This document shows positions 32,801-45,529 of a stretch of DNA of 64,000 bases, piece by piece. Every line of letters begins with the position of its first letter. Positions within the stretch are counted from its first letter, which is position 1. The notes under the pieces are model-generated. The model had not been told where the DNA came from, searched no databases, and saw only the letters and a list, made by a program, of their open reading frames with translations. Made by a program: the position numbers and the translations under genes. The stretch is taken from positions 60,466,001-60,530,000 of the forward strand of contig NC_134137.1 of assembly GCF_033958435.1 (NCBI RefSeq). Direction: 5' to 3'. Source of the DNA: Carettochelys insculpta. Lineage: Eukaryota > Chordata > Testudines > Carettochelyidae.

Positions 32801-34047
32801 CTGGGGAACTGGAAGGCTTGAAATCAGCACAGTATTGTTATGAAATGTGCTTTATGCTTCTTCAATCTTCAAACATGAAGAAGAAACAAATTTACCATTT
32901 TGATCAGCTTGTTTGGGTCTTGGAATTCCTGAGGCAGTTTAATAGCCAATAGTAAAGAAACACAACTATTGTACATTGGAATGTTTTAATTGGAATAACC
33001 ACTGAGATTCTGTAAGTAACTAAAGGACAGGCTACAGCTCCTTTATGGTCTATCCTGATCTTTCTTTCTGCAGTTGCTTGTTCTGCCTTCCTTTACCATT
33101 GCTGCATAACATAGAAAAGAAACACAGAAAATTAACTCCAATGAGCACAGCTGCAGTGCAAGCTTTCCCTGTTGTTGTGGCTTAATCTTGTGCAGAAAGG
33201 ATCACCTTGAGGGGTGAGAGTCCTTCAGCCCCCCCCCCCCCCCCACATACCAATTTAATCCCCAGTCCCGCTGCTGGCAAAGCTAGCAGAGATGTAGCTG
33301 GTTTTCATAACACAGACAAGTGTCCAGCACAGAAAAGACTTCCGTATTCTGTAGCTTCTGGTGTCTAGAAGCCAACTTTGCTCATCTGTTTCCTTTACTC
33401 TGCCTTTCAGCGTCCCTTCCACAAAGTCATCTGTCATGGTTAGAAGATTTGGAGTTAAAAATAAAAACTGGAGATGGAAAAAACTTAGTAGGTAATTGTG
33501 CGTCCATACCTCTTGGACAATACACATTTGCCTCTAGCAGTGTGTTCTCTCTAATTTTTAAAGATTCAGGCAAAAAGGGTTTCTATCGTTTCCTTGGGAA
33601 TCTATTCGCCAGTGTACTAGCTATTTCCTGATTGAAAATTTTCTTCAGCCCATGCTTTGATTTGTTCAGTCACATCTAATTTCTTTTAGTTAGGCTTGCC
33701 TGGACTAATCCAAATAATTCCTTTCTCTCCCCTTGCTGTTCTTATCTGTTAAACGTTATGCTGCCCTGACTAACTTCCAACTTCGGAGACTAAATTCATA
33801 CTACTGTGATTTCAGGTGGAGGTATGCTGCCTTTCTCTTCCTGAAGACAGCTGTGCTGTGTTATTCGAATAGTGCTGCTGGCACATGTCATCCAAAAGCT
33901 GGCTGCATTTCAGTGAGTCAGTAACATGAATGGGCACTGTTGTAGAGCACTCCCCTTGACATCAGTATGAATAGTGGTGGAGCAAGGTACTAGTCAATAT
34001 GAGTAAGAATTGCAGAATCAGGGCCTCTGTACTATGCACAGAATATA
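29886..34047. other. No gene recognised; scattered old repeats
   Basis: Includes a GC-rich stretch at 31.05-31.42 kb with no recognised element and a 16-C run at 33229-33244. A CR1 3'-end-like fragment lies at 32400-32470 (GGGGTCAGACGAAGTAATCA, TAATGGCCCGTTCC). Short frames show no homology I recognise. Confidence 0.45.
32400..32470 (+). repeat. CR1-like 3' terminal fragment
   Basis: Matches the CR1 tail pattern 'GTCAGAC..GA.ATCATAATGG.CC.TTC' followed by an ATGAGTCT-type terminal repeat unit. Confidence 0.55.
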
Positions 34048-34055
34048 CTTTATGC

Positions 34056-34284
34056 CAGGGTTTCCCAAACTTTATATGTTGGGACCCGGGTTTTTTCAGC
34101 ACCTTTTTTTGCAGCCCCAAAATATAAATGCATATAAAAAATGAAAAATGAATAAATGTTTCACTGTTTATTATTTATTCACAGTAATAATAGTACATAG
34201 CGATAATCTCTATATTTTCTAAGGATCGGTATTTTTTTTCCAAGGACCGGTACTAGGCTGCGCACCACACTTTGCGAAACACTT
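34056..34284. mobile_element. hAT-type non-autonomous transposon
   Basis: Begins CAGGGTTTCCCAAACTTT and ends ACTTTGCGAAACACTT, imperfect inverted repeats. Flanking octamers CTTTATGC (34048-34055) and CCCTATGC (34285-34292) agree at 6 of 8. Confidence 0.8.
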
Positions 34285-34802
34285 CCCTATGCTGCTTACC
34301 CACATTTAAAGACCGTTGGGTTCCTTTAAAATGAAGCACTACATTGTATGTGATTTTTGTACATACTACACCAATTGCACGTAAAAAAATCTTTAAGCAA
34401 TACAGTTTTCTTTGCCCTGGTAAACCCAGTCGTGGATATCATCCTCCTAGCTTTGTTTTAACATTGAAATTATATTACATGCAAATTCTGTGCAAACATG
34501 AGGGCTGAGTTCACTATTGTTTTTCCAAAGTTGTGGCAGGTATTTTGTCAGTTCCCCAGTGATGATTTTAACAGCTGATGGCCTTTTTTTTCAAAGCCCC
34601 AAATATGTGTAGATCTTCATGAACACTGTAGTTGTTCCCAGAGAGATGTATCTGTCAAATGTGCTTTCCAATTGTACAGGAAGTATTGCTTTCTAGCTAG
34701 TGACACAGCACTTATTATTAGACCTGAAGTTTTTGACAGGCACCTGATGATGAAAAGAGAACCTGGTGTGTAACTATTCAAAAAATAGATCTCTAGGATG
34801 TA

Positions 34803-35093
34803 CAGGTTGAACCTTTCTAGTCTGGTGCCGAATGAGAGAATTTGCCAGACCACTAGAGGTCAATATTGTCTAGCAGCATTACCAACACTTCTACTGCTGA
34901 CTGGGCTCTTGCATTACAGATAAATAACAACATAGAACACCGAAAGCCAGGACTGGTCTCTGCAAACAGATTTTATGGGGCCGTGGGAAACTTGGCCACA
35001 GCCACGATAAAGTGGATATGCTGGTAACTAAAATAATGCCAGACCATGGATGTTGTTGAACGAGAGAATGCTGGACTAGGGAGGTTCAACCTG
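34803..35093. mobile_element. pogo/Tigger-like MITE with TA target duplication
   Basis: Left end CAGGTTGAACCTTTCTAGTC and right end GACTAGGGAGGTTCAACCTG match as inverted repeats at 18 of 20 positions. TA lies directly outside both ends (34801-34802 and 35094-35095), as expected for Tc1/mariner/pogo insertion. A second inner block (TGCCGAATGAGAGAA near 34829 and AACGAGAGAATGCTGG near 35059) repeats terminal words. There is no transposase. Confidence 0.85.
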
Positions 35094-35095
35094 TA

Positions 35096-38000
35096 GTATA
35101 GTATATATGGAATCAACAACATCCAGGAGTTGTGTATGTGGTAGCTTCTGTAAATCTCAGCATAGTAAATTGAGCACCATAAAATAAACCAGGCATCTGC
35201 TACTAGAGGCTGGTTTCTGGCTAAACCAAATTTACTGAAAAAAATTGCAAAGGAAGTATCTGTTTCTACTTTCACAAGACTTCCAAGGGGTCCTCTGCTG
35301 CCCCCTGATGGCACTGTAAAACCCTGCAGGCCTCAGGTTGGTGAGCAATCCAAATGTGGGAGTATAGGAAATAATTATAATCAGTTCTCCTCATAACTAG
35401 AAACAGCAGAAGAGCTGCCTGGCTGCAGAAGAGGAATTTGAACAGCAATAGAGAGAAAAAAGGTACGTGCAACAGAAAGAGAAAGACATTAAATGAAAAG
35501 CCAAGTTTACTTAAAGCCAGCTAACTGAAAATAGCGTCCCTGGAAGCTGAATATCCCTGTAGTGTAACACAAGATCCAACTTTCACAATATACTTTTATT
35601 GAAGAATCTATCTTGTGAATTGTCATTCCAGATCATCCATTGGTTTTACGAGGTGAGTTAAGAGAGCACTCGAAGGTCCTTTCAGCTATGAGAAATTCAT
35701 TGGAAAGATGCTGATTTGCCAGGAATGTTTGCAGAGTAAAGTACAAGGTAGCATTTTGCACTTTGTCGGGAAGAAATGGACTGCAGACTAGTATGTTAGA
35801 AATGGTTTTCTGAATATTTAAAAAATCCTCAAGAATCTTTGCAGTATGTGATGAACTTGTTTTTCCTGCTGAAGGGTTTTTGGTCTTGAGGCAAAACCTA
35901 TCTGATTGAACCGTCAGGAATTGTAGCCTTATTGTGCAGTGGACTGGTAATTTAGAAAGCAACAGAGTGTCTTCCTGTTTTGTTCCTCCACAGTGTGAGG
36001 TGTTTGGAGCGATTGAAAGTGCAGCTTATTTTGTGCAGCTGTAGCACAATTTGTGGTATCAAATAAGACCAATGGGGAATCTGTTCTCTATCTGGTGATG
36101 GGAATCCTGTAAAGGGGTTATTGCGAATGTGGAGGGGTCAGCCATGCTTAAAAGAGAGGATCATTCTTATGCTGGTGAACACAACTCTGAAAATGTAAGG
36201 TTAGGGAAGAAACCAACAGCACCAAACCAGTTTAGAGTTAAAGCTACCCGAGGATGAGAGTGGGCTGGGCGGGGTTTACAAATGGGTCTGAGCTGCCAAG
36301 ACGTCTCATTATTGCCTAGAGGAATAAAGGACAGAGTTTTAAAACAAGGGGAGCAGTATCTGAACAAGTATTAGCGTTATGAGTTTTCTGCAGTTCAAGT
36401 CCTGAAATCAACATTCTGGGGCTCCCCTGGCCCCCTCCAGCAGCACAGCTGGCACAAAAGGGACAGGGACTGGAGCAGGTCAGCTGTGCTGGGACTCAAC
36501 AGGATGTGGAGAGAAAATACATGTCCTGGAGCTCTGCTCTGTGGAGTCCATCTGTGCTATCACACGGGAACAGCAGGCCATGGAGTGGTCAGAGGATCTG
36601 CAGATATGTAGTACTACCAGCCAAATTTCTCCCATTTAGGGTCAGGCAGCTGCTTTGCCAGTTAGCGTGACCATCCCCATGGTGACTGAATAACTTATCT
36701 CTTTGGCTTGAGACTCGCCTTTACATCTGTGGAACACAACAATAATTCTCTTCGAGTCAATGAATTGACAAGAATGTAAAACAGAGGTAAAGATGACCAC
36801 AGTGTGGGCCTCTGTCCCCAATTTTACCCAGTTGTGTCAGGGTGTTTCAATGACCTGTAGTACTGAGTGTGCCATCAAATGATTTTCTGGGACCCCTGTA
36901 GTACCTGTTGTGGGCGACACGAGAGTGCCTCTCTGTTGTTCTTTGGCATTCTATAACCCTCCATACTCTGCATTGATTAGTGTAGTTTTTAGTGGTCATT
37001 TAAATTTTAATTTTGTTTAATGGCAATTTTCCAAAGGAAATTACCCCTCAATTTGCCTGGCAATTGAGTTGCTTTTTCACATCTGTTATTGTTAATTACA
37101 GACAGTAAATGCTTTTGTGCTTAATATTCGTTGCAGTCCTGCAGACAAGGAGTTTTTTGGCACATTTATCCATAGACTTAATGACTCTTTCCAAAGTAGT
37201 AGATCAATCATGTAGGGTTCAAAGCCAAACAGTTAAATGGGGGCATAAAAGCTATAATATGGGGAAATTATCTGGAGGTTGTGTACAAGTAGCCTGTGCG
37301 TGTGTTTAGCTATGAAACCATCGTGCCTTTTGCTTTCTTAATGCTGAGTCTTTACATTTTTTAAGAACTCTCCCTCTGCAGAACTCAGTTTTAGCTGTGT
37401 ACTAGGATGGCTATAGTTGCTCAAGCCAGCCACCAGAAGGAGACATCATCACACATACAGAATCTATTATATTTATTTTTCTTCTTTATTGCAGTTTTTC
37501 TCTAAAACCAAAGTTATTTTGAACTGGGAGTACATTTTGCTTGCTCTGTGGAAGTATAGTCTGCACAGTTGTTCATTTGTCCATGATAATTTGCTATTCA
37601 GCTTTTTTTTTAAATGCACTGATAAAGGATAGGTAAAGTAGTTTTAGCAAAAAAGTAAAATTATGGAAATATATTCAGTTTATTACATTGCCTGCTTTTA
37701 AGCACATTAAAATATGAGGTTGGGTTTTTTTTAACAGTTTTTCCTCATAATGGCCACAGTGATTTAGTTAGATCATTTTATGGGTATGTCACAAGCTGTG
37801 TCTGGTGCCTACAAACAACATCTAATTTTGGGTTTTTCGGGAACAAAATTTACGACCAATTACTTCAGTTTAATCCATTGCTTTCAACATGTAAAACTGT
37901 CCTCTCATTTGGTTTTGTAAGGGTTCATGCTTTTACTTTGGGAACCAATATATGCAGCCTTTTGCTGCCTCTACATTGTTATTTTGAGCCAGGAGGCCTT

Positions 38001-38923
38001 GCTAACATTTTGAAAATTGTATGGCATCCTACCACCACTACATAGTTTTGCCCAGTAAGTGCATTTAATTACCAATTCCATTCTCTTAAAAATCTGTCCA
38101 TTGTTGCAATCCAAAAGCACAATATTTGGTCTTCAGAAGTATCTTTGTCACCCAGGGATGGTTTAGTGGCATACTGAGTGTGAAAGGGGAGGGGATGAGG
38201 TGAACTCCTCCAGAATCAGGGCTCTTCTGTCTAGCCATCATCTTATTGTGTGGCCACATGAACAGTCAGCCTTTGGCATCAGTTACCGGACAAGAAGGGT
38301 GGTAACTCAGATGCAACTGCGTGGAAATTGCTGGCAAATGACTTTTTAAATGAATCCCCTTTATGTATTATGGGCACCAGTTTTAGTCTTTTAAAAACAT
38401 CACTGTCTTTCCTAATGTGGCCTTGTTAATACACAGTGCAGGCAGAGAGCATAGGGCCTGGTTTAATGGCACGAGCATGACAGGGACCTCAGGGGAAGCT
38501 GATCCCCTGGATTAATGAAAGCTCCACTGTGTGCCTGCAAGAACGCTCCTGACTAAGAACTTCCATAAGGCCAAAGGGGAGTAGTTAGCTACATGCTTTG
38601 TTTGCCCTCTGAGGAGGGCTCTGAATTTCTCTTTTTCAGACGCACCCGGTTACATACCCACCAGACCTATGGGTGGCGGGTGAACACATAGCTAGGGAAG
38701 TCAAGCCCCAGCCCCGCCCCTTCTGCGCCCTAGGCCCTATCCCTTCTGCAAACTTCGCTCCAGGGGAGCTGTTCAGCCATGGCGCAGCCCCAGCCTGGCT
38801 GGGGGCTGGGGGGGTGGGGAATGCAGGTAGTTTTGGAAAGGCAATGCTTTCCCTTGCCTACATTACCTGCCGCCCATGACCACACACCCCTTTTTCACTG
38901 TGCATTCTTTTCTTCAGCTGTAC
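35096..38923. other. Repeat-poor, gene-free sequence upstream of the TMEM272-like gene
   Basis: About 3.8 kb, AT-rich, in which I recognise no transposon. It is the longest stretch in the window without a named repeat. It could hold regulatory sequence or the 5' non-coding exon and promoter of the TMEM272-like gene, but no core promoter could be picked out. The 38.66-38.88 kb part is GC-rich. Confidence 0.45.
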
Positions 38924-39238
38924 CAAGGGTGGCTCCTTAGGGTTAGTTGCTGGCAAGCCGCCAGACAGTTTGTTTATCTGAGGGTCCACAGTGACAGAGC
39001 CCTGCAGCGCTCAGAGGCCACGGTTTACCATTCCTGGCCCAAGGAAGCTGTGGGAAGCAGCACAAGCTGGGCCACTGCTTCATGCAGCTCCCATTGTCCA
39101 GGAATGGTCAACAGTGGCCACGGTAGCTGCAAGGCTCCATACCTGTAGATCTCAGGTAATCAAACTGGCAGCCAGCCAGCCAGCAGCTTTCAGTGACAAA
39201 CCACATCTGGCGGTACCACGGGAGTTTCCCCACTCCTG
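38924..39238. mobile_element. hAT-like non-autonomous element, same family as 16898-17190
   Basis: Starts CAAGGGTGG and ends CCCCACTCCTG. Flanking octamers AGCTGTAC (38916-38923) and CTCTGTGC (39239-39246) agree at 5 of 8. The last 80 bp, read in reverse, match the left end of the 16.9-kb copy, so the family has long inverted termini. Confidence 0.65.
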
Positions 39239-39507
39239 CTCTGTGCAGTCTCTTCTCACTTACACCCTGATTTGCACCAGAGGGGAGAATCAGACATTTA
39301 GCATTCAGTGTGTAGTGGGACAGACTGGCTAGATTCATGTGTAAGCTTAGGGTACCTGGAGCTTCTCCAGCAATACGATGTGCAGCTGCTGTGGGAGCCT
39401 GGGTGGGCACAAAGCTGCTACAGCAAAGCAAAGCAGTGAACCTGGCCCATCATTTTTAGCTAATTAAAAACAGTTTATCCAATTGCCTTGATTATTTCTA
39501 TCCCCAG

Positions 39508-39579
39508 AGCTGTGATCGCCAATGGCTGCTGGCCTGGAGAAAGCTTGTCACCAGTGCATATCGAAAATTGCCAGCAATG
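39508..39579 (+). CDS. TMEM272: TMEM272-like gene, first coding exon (ATG at 39522)
   Basis: The exon follows a pyrimidine-rich acceptor (TTATTTCTATCCCCAG, ending 39507) and ends at a textbook donor AATG|GTAAGT at 39579/39580. Coding starts at ATG 39522 and gives MAAGLEKACHQCISKIASN plus one base of the next codon (phase 1). This is the cytoplasmic N-terminus before the first membrane segment. Because the exon begins with an acceptor, a 5' non-coding exon must lie upstream, and 35-39 kb is the place to look. The identification rests on the exact phase match to the exons at 52078 and 63770 and on the diagnostic motif in the third. TMEM272 is a four-pass membrane protein family of unknown role. 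The frame was too short to stand out as an ORF and was found from the splice sites. Confidence 0.82.
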
Positions 39580-40239
39580 GTAAGTCACCGCTGTAGAAAT
39601 AATCTCCTATTACTTCAACTGCTCTGAGATTACTATAGTTAGGAAAATGGGCTGATACCAAGTACATAGCTAGTTAAAGACATCAGATCCGGCCCAGTGG
39701 GTGGGGCCTAAGGTGGCACACTGGCAGCAGGGTCGCGTTTAATTTGAATATATACATTCCGCCTACGTAATCTGCCCCTGTAATTTCCATTGGATGCAGT
39801 ACTCTTCTTCCCTACCTGGAGTGTTATTGTTTGTGTGTGTTTTAGAGCGACAGGTTGATAGATGGGTGAACTAATGGTTGTATGTATAAAGCACTCCCCA
39901 GCTGTGGAGCTTGCATGGTAATGAAAAACACCTTAAAATGCTTGACAGTGTACTGCACTGCAGAGCCAAATGTAGTGTAATTCTACATGTGATATTTTAT
40001 ATGTGCTACACTATAGATGTGCAATGAAAAACACCCATTAAAGACGGTGCAGGTTGACATCTGGTAGGAGTGGGTCTCATACCCTGTGACCTGCCATAGC
40101 ACAATCCCAACCATCTTTTGATCCAAAGCACAATGACCAGCCACCCCAAAAGTCATGTGATATGAGACTCAAAACACCAGCCAGGACAAGCCTCACTTCA
40201 ACTGAATACCCTGTGGGAGAGGGACCATCTGTTTGTTCT

Positions 40240-40355
40240 ACGTTTGTATGGCATCTGGCACAATGCTGTTCTGATCCAGGCCTGGCACTCCTAGGGCCTA
40301 TAGTAATTTTACTAATACCAATGGCTGTTTTCTCCAGTACAGCCTGGACCTATAC
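40240..40355 (+). repeat. Old interspersed repeat tail
   Basis: Contains GGCATCTGGCACAATGCTGT, a GATCCAGGCCTGGCACTCC phrase and TAGTAATTTTACTAATA, a pattern common in amniote genomes. Its reverse complement is seen near 23745-23870. The family was not named. Confidence 0.45.
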
Positions 40356-42939
40356 AATTCAAGGCTTTAAAGGCAACAGGGCCATCTTAAAAATCCTTCT
40401 GCCATTTTGTAGGGTGTCAGGGTGGAGATAAAGAATACTGAGTGGAGTATAATATGATCTTGGGTATTCCCCCGTCCTTTGAGCATTCTGCACTAGCGAC
40501 AAGTGGTGGAGAAGCGCCATCAGAACCCCTGTTTAGAGGATAATCACAGGGCAAATAATGCAGCACCTGTACATTTTCTGAGACTGCGTAAGACCCAACC
40601 CATGGCATAGGGGTGGCCATTAACCTAGCATCTGACTAAGTCAGCTGTGCTCTGAATTCCTAATGCCATCACTTTAAATCGATGATGTTTTCCAAATCCA
40701 GAGTCTCAGTGATGAGAAAGAAAATTCCTTCGTATTGTTTGCCCACTGAACATGTCTGAAATCTCACCCAAACAAATCATTGTAATCTTCAGTGTGTGGT
40801 TGCTACTCAGGGACCTCATGTGGATACTTTTGGCTTCAGTTGACAGAGCTCCCTGAAAGCTCAGAGCAAATGTCCATGAATGATTAAGGCACTAAACTCT
40901 TTATTCCATAACAAAATGACCTCAAACCCACAACCCCTGTGAAATACGGTATTCCACAAAGATTACAATAAAATGCCCGAATGCCCAAAAGCTATATTCC
41001 TCTTTAAAGTTACTGATTCCAATATGCTAGAACTTCAGCTAAATATTTTCTACCAATCTCCTTCTCCAGCTCTATAAATGTAGCCTAAAATAGTCTGGCT
41101 GAAAGCAATTCAGTGCAAAATACTCTGCTGCTATTAAGCCACCCTGCTGCATCTCTGTGAAATGGCACAGCAAGAGACCACACTGAACCTTACCTTCTCT
41201 TCTGAGGAGGTACCAAGTACCAGCTGCCCAAGTCAAAAACACCACCAAGTTACAGAGGGTTGTCATCTTAACAAGGGCCAGGCCAGGAGTGACCTAGGTT
41301 GGGGAATCCGATGAAATTCCCACTCTGAGGACATACAGCAGTAGTCATCATTGCTAGGCCAGATTCTCTGTCCCCATCACTTCTCTTTTCATTGCTCCAG
41401 TGACACAAAGGGGCTCAGGAGAAGCAACTGGTTCCCACTGGCTGGCTGAGGACGCACTTGGTGGGGAGCAGTCCCCAGCTCATGTTGTGTTTCAATCTCA
41501 TCCCCACCAATAAAGAATTGTGAGGGGGCATGTCCAGAGCACTGTGCGCTCTGATGTTGCTTGTTTTGCAGGTGGCCACTTGGGGATGTGACCATCTGGC
41601 ACCGTCTAGAGAAGGTCCCAGACATCTCTAATTGCCACCAGAGCAACGGGTGGCTCAGAACTGCCTGAGGAGACAAAATGCTTCTGCAACTTGCCAACCC
41701 TCCATCACCTCTGTGGCCCCCTGTGCAAACCAAGCACAGCAGAGAAGTCTGACCATTATTTTTACACCTCTCTGGGTTTCAGGACACAGAAGGCAAAGGC
41801 GGTGCATTTTCAGATTTCTGTTCCTACCAATGAAACAGTTGAAATGCTTCTGTTTTCTGCTGGTGTTGTGGTGTCACCAGCGCTTCAGAAGTGACTGATG
41901 GGAAAAAAAAAATACCCTTTTCAAATGAAAAAATGAGTTTGGTTCTAATCTCACATCTACTGGCTTGAGTCAGGAGGAACCCCATGGAAGGTGTGTAAAG
42001 TTACCCCAGTGAATAGGAACTGAGGAGCTGTAGCTGAAAAATTGCATTCTGGCATTGCACTTCAATTCCTCCATCTTTACTGTTCTATGGTGAGGCTTTT
42101 CCTTATATTTAAGTGCAAAACTCAACCCAACCGTAATTATGGGTAATCTGTGCAATAATGGAAAATCCATTTTGGAGGCATCAGTTAAAACAAAACTGCT
42201 AATTAATTTCAAATTTAAATTTCTCATTGGCCTTTAAATAACTCTCACAAAGCACTCAGGAAGAGGCCACTTCTGATGCCAGATATAAACCTAATAGTTT
42301 GATGATCATTAAATGAACATAACTGTCCAGCTTACTAATGCAGCATCATTTAAAATTCCTCTGTCTTATTTTTTTTAACAACACATTAGGCTCAGTGCGC
42401 CCCAGGCAATTGCCCAAAAGGCATTAGAGCCAATTTTCGATTCCAGTTGTATTGCAAAGCAAATCAGTGATACACTGTAGTGCTTCATGTGATTACTGCT
42501 AAACTCCTGTTCGGATAGGCTATGTGAGCATCAATTGCATCATATAGTGATTTTTAGCAATTAAGGGGCTAGTGCTAGAAAACAATATTTTATTTCTGCC
42601 CAGGAACCCGCTGCTCAGTATGAGTGCTGTATGGTTAGAGGCCCAGTGCTTATAGCCAAGGAACAGAAGCAGAATCTGAAGCTAAGACCAGGACTGGAAC
42701 AAGGGAAAGTAGGTCTGGTTGCTAGGCAGGAGCAAGGCAAAGCCTGTGGTGTCCGTCACCACCCTCAGGAAGAGTAATCGGATTCCTGTTTCCCCTGTGA
42801 GGCTTACGTATCAGCTCTAGGAGCCCCCAGACCTGCTCTTAGTTATTAGATTGGCTGCAGCTTAGCACGGCAAGGACTTGTCCCACCAGCACAGGGCTTA
42901 ATCGGGCTCTTGTTCATAGCTGACTCCTCACTTCACCCT

Positions 42940-43340
42940 TAATAGAAAGAAGATGCTTTTATTATTATGTTGCCAGGAGCAGGGGGACGACAGAATTGCC
43001 TGGCCCCTGGGCAAGGGGCGGAGGCAGGAGGGGCAGCTCTGGGCTCCCCAAAAGGACAAGGGCCTCAGGCGGGACGGGGCAGGGGGCCGGGGGGCAGCTA
43101 CCCTTTGCATCACCTGGAACATGCTGGTCCCCTTCTCAGCCCTCAGAGCGGCTCAGAGTACACCACATGGTGTTCTGGCAGGAATTTAAAGGACCAGAGC
43201 TCCAGCCACCAGCACTGCTGCTGTAGTGGCAGCCAGGAGTCCTGGGCCCTTTTGAATCGCCATGCCTGGGAACAACTGCCCTCTTTGCCTCCTCACCTGC
43301 ATTGGTGGGTCTGGCCGGGATATGTGTTTCATGTCAAGGC
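42940..43340. repeat. GC-rich dispersed repeat of unknown class
   Basis: Shares the order 'AGGGGGACGACAGAATTG', GC-rich core, 'TGCTGCTG', 'CCTGGGCCCTTTTGAATCGC' with 25190-25420 and, more weakly, 5780-6060. No terminal repeats were recognised. Confidence 0.5.
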
Positions 43341-43420
43341 AAATTGATACACATTATATTCACAGCCATAAATGCCCAGGCCAGAAGCTCCAGTGTGTGT
43401 ATCTAGCCTGATCTCTTATA

Positions 43421-43912
43421 CAGTAAACCCTCGAAATATGCGGCTTCAAGTTGCATGTAACTTGCTTTAATGCGAGTTAAGCACAACTTGAAGCTTCTCT
43501 GTGGCCTCTTCCTCCTGTTTTCCTCCAGGGTGACAGCTGTGCCACTGGAGGAAGACAGGGAGAAGCAGCCAGGAAACTGACCAGCACTAGGCTGTTCAGT
43601 TTCCCAGTCCTGCAAGCAGAGGGGAGCTGGGAATCAAGTGGCAGCCGGCGTTCCCAGCTGCCCTGCATGGGAAGAACCAGGAAACTGACCAGCCATGAAC
43701 TGATGAGTTTCTTGGGTCCTGCAATTGAGGGGGAAATGAGAACCACACTGTCCCCTGGTTCCTGGCTCCCCACCACTCTGGAAACTGAGCAGTCTGTTTC
43801 CTGGCTCCTGTAAGCCCATGGGAACCAGGCCGTCCTGCCTGACTCGCATGAAAATTCAAGTTACGCAAGGTTTCAAGAATGTAATTCCTGCATAACTCAA
43901 GGGTTTATTGCA
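43421..43912. mobile_element. pogo/Tigger-like MITE with GC-rich core
   Basis: Left end CAGTAAACCCTCGAAATATG and right end TAACTCAAGGGTTTATTGCA are inverted copies, and TA flanks both sides (43419-43420 and 43913-43914). The core holds two related units of about 120 bp, each starting CCAGGAAACTGACCAGC (near 43570 and 43678) and running into an AGTTTC-CCTG block. No transposase is left. Confidence 0.75.
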
Positions 43913-44892
43913 TAAGTCATAGAACTTCCCCCAAAATAATCCCTAGTTGTGTCTCTCTGCACAGGGCTGCATTTCACTTGGTGCGACTACTCATGCGTCA
44001 TCAAATCACATATTTGGAGGACTGGTACCTGATTGAACAGCTTCGTTTTACACTGCAAAGTGATTGTGTTGCAGTGTGTTATCATAGCGTTATAGAAGTT
44101 GCAATTGACCATGCAAAACCAATATTGGACAGATAAGCCATGAGAGAAGCTGCAGACTCAAACACGGCCCATAGATCCTCACCGCCGCTGCTAACCACCA
44201 TCTCTTGAGATGAAAAGGGGCCATACAGATATAAGTTTACACGTGGAAAAGCCCTATTAGATTTATGAATCCACATTTCTTCCAGTGCAGGACTGCTCCT
44301 GTGGGATTTCCTAGGGTGGGTTTTCTACTCTGCTTTTAAAGTGCTCAAAAGGTGGAATTCCTCAACTTCCCCTGCAAGACTATTCCACTGGTAAATCCCA
44401 CAATAAGGACCAGTTTCTTGATGGTCAATGTAATCTTTCCTGTGCCCAAATTTCATCCCACTTGTTGTACTCTATTTATACCTCTATCACCACCCCAAAT
44501 AGTCCATCTTTCTCTTGGGTGTCTATGCCCTTCAGAGACTTATTTTGCCTCATTTGGTCACTGTTTAGCCAAGCTCACTGGATCCAATTCTGTTCCTCAT
44601 TAGTTAGTCCCTTCAAGTTTCTTTGCTGTCCTTTAAATTACAACCCGTTCATTGACCTGTTTCTATTATGAAAGCGCTCTGAACAGCATGCTGTATTCTC
44701 TAGGGCCCGACAATTGATAGGTGTGCTGATGTTTTTTGTGGTCTGGATATACGTCCGCTTAGCATCTGCCCTGAGACCACTTACTCATTAAACATACACC
44801 ACTAGCACTGTGCCCAGTACACAGTGAATTCAGTCATGGCCAGCTGGGGATAGGCACTCACGAGGAGGGATGGTTTTATATTTAAAATATCG

Positions 44893-45040
44893 GCCAGGGA
44901 GACAGGAAATCTGCATTCTGTTCCTGGCCCTACCAAAGTTCTTCTGAGATTTTTGAGCAAGGCCCTTCACTTCTCTTTACACCTGTATTTCTTCATCCAG
45001 GAAATCAGCATAATAAACGTCCCTCTTGTGAGGGTAACAA
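44893..45040 (+). repeat. MIR-like SINE
   Basis: AAATCTGCATTCTGTTCCTG, then TTTTTGAGCAAGGCCCTTCAC, TTCTCTTTACACCTGTATTT, and a CATCCAGGAAATCAGCATAA run follow the MIR 'lose your track-sheet' core in degenerate form. Confidence 0.6.
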
Positions 45041-45059
45041 TTATATTTTATAAACAAGC

Positions 45060-45205
45060 GGCATGGTTAGTGTACTGAGAACCCAGAGATTTGTATTCAG
45101 GTCCTAGCTAAGCCGCTGATTTACTTTTTGATCTTGAGCAAGTCACTTAACCCTTACTGCCTGTGTCCAAGTTTCCCTGTCTGTCAAATATATTATGGTA
45201 ATTGA
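45060..45205 (+). repeat. MIR-like SINE, second copy
   Basis: AGAGATTTGTATTCAGGTCC, CTTGAGCAAGTCACTTAACC, and GTTTCCCTGTCTGTCAAATA match the MIR pattern closely. Confidence 0.75.
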
Positions 45206-45529
45206 ATGGGTGACCTATAAATTAAGTCCTCTGAGCCATTCTCTTATGTCTCTTACTTAGGGCATGTCTACACCCTCCAGCCTGGCTCTGAGTCTCACCT
45301 CTGCCCTCTCAAGTCAGGGGCTCTTCCCTACCATCCTCTGAGAGTGTCCCAGCCCCACTGTTCCTCTTTCCATGGACATCCTGAACAAAAGGGATGCTGC
45401 CCAATGGAGTGTGTCTGTGGAATCTCAGCTGGCCAAGGGGAGATGGAAGTTTCTGGCCTCTTCCAGATGGGGGAGGGAGAAGGGACTTAAAACAGCAGGG
45501 CAAAGAGACCAGTAAGTCTAGAAGACTCT

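Noticed and set aside
33229..33244. Run of 16 C as a regulatory element
   Set aside because: Simple homopolymer with no gene nearby; it may also be inexact in length.
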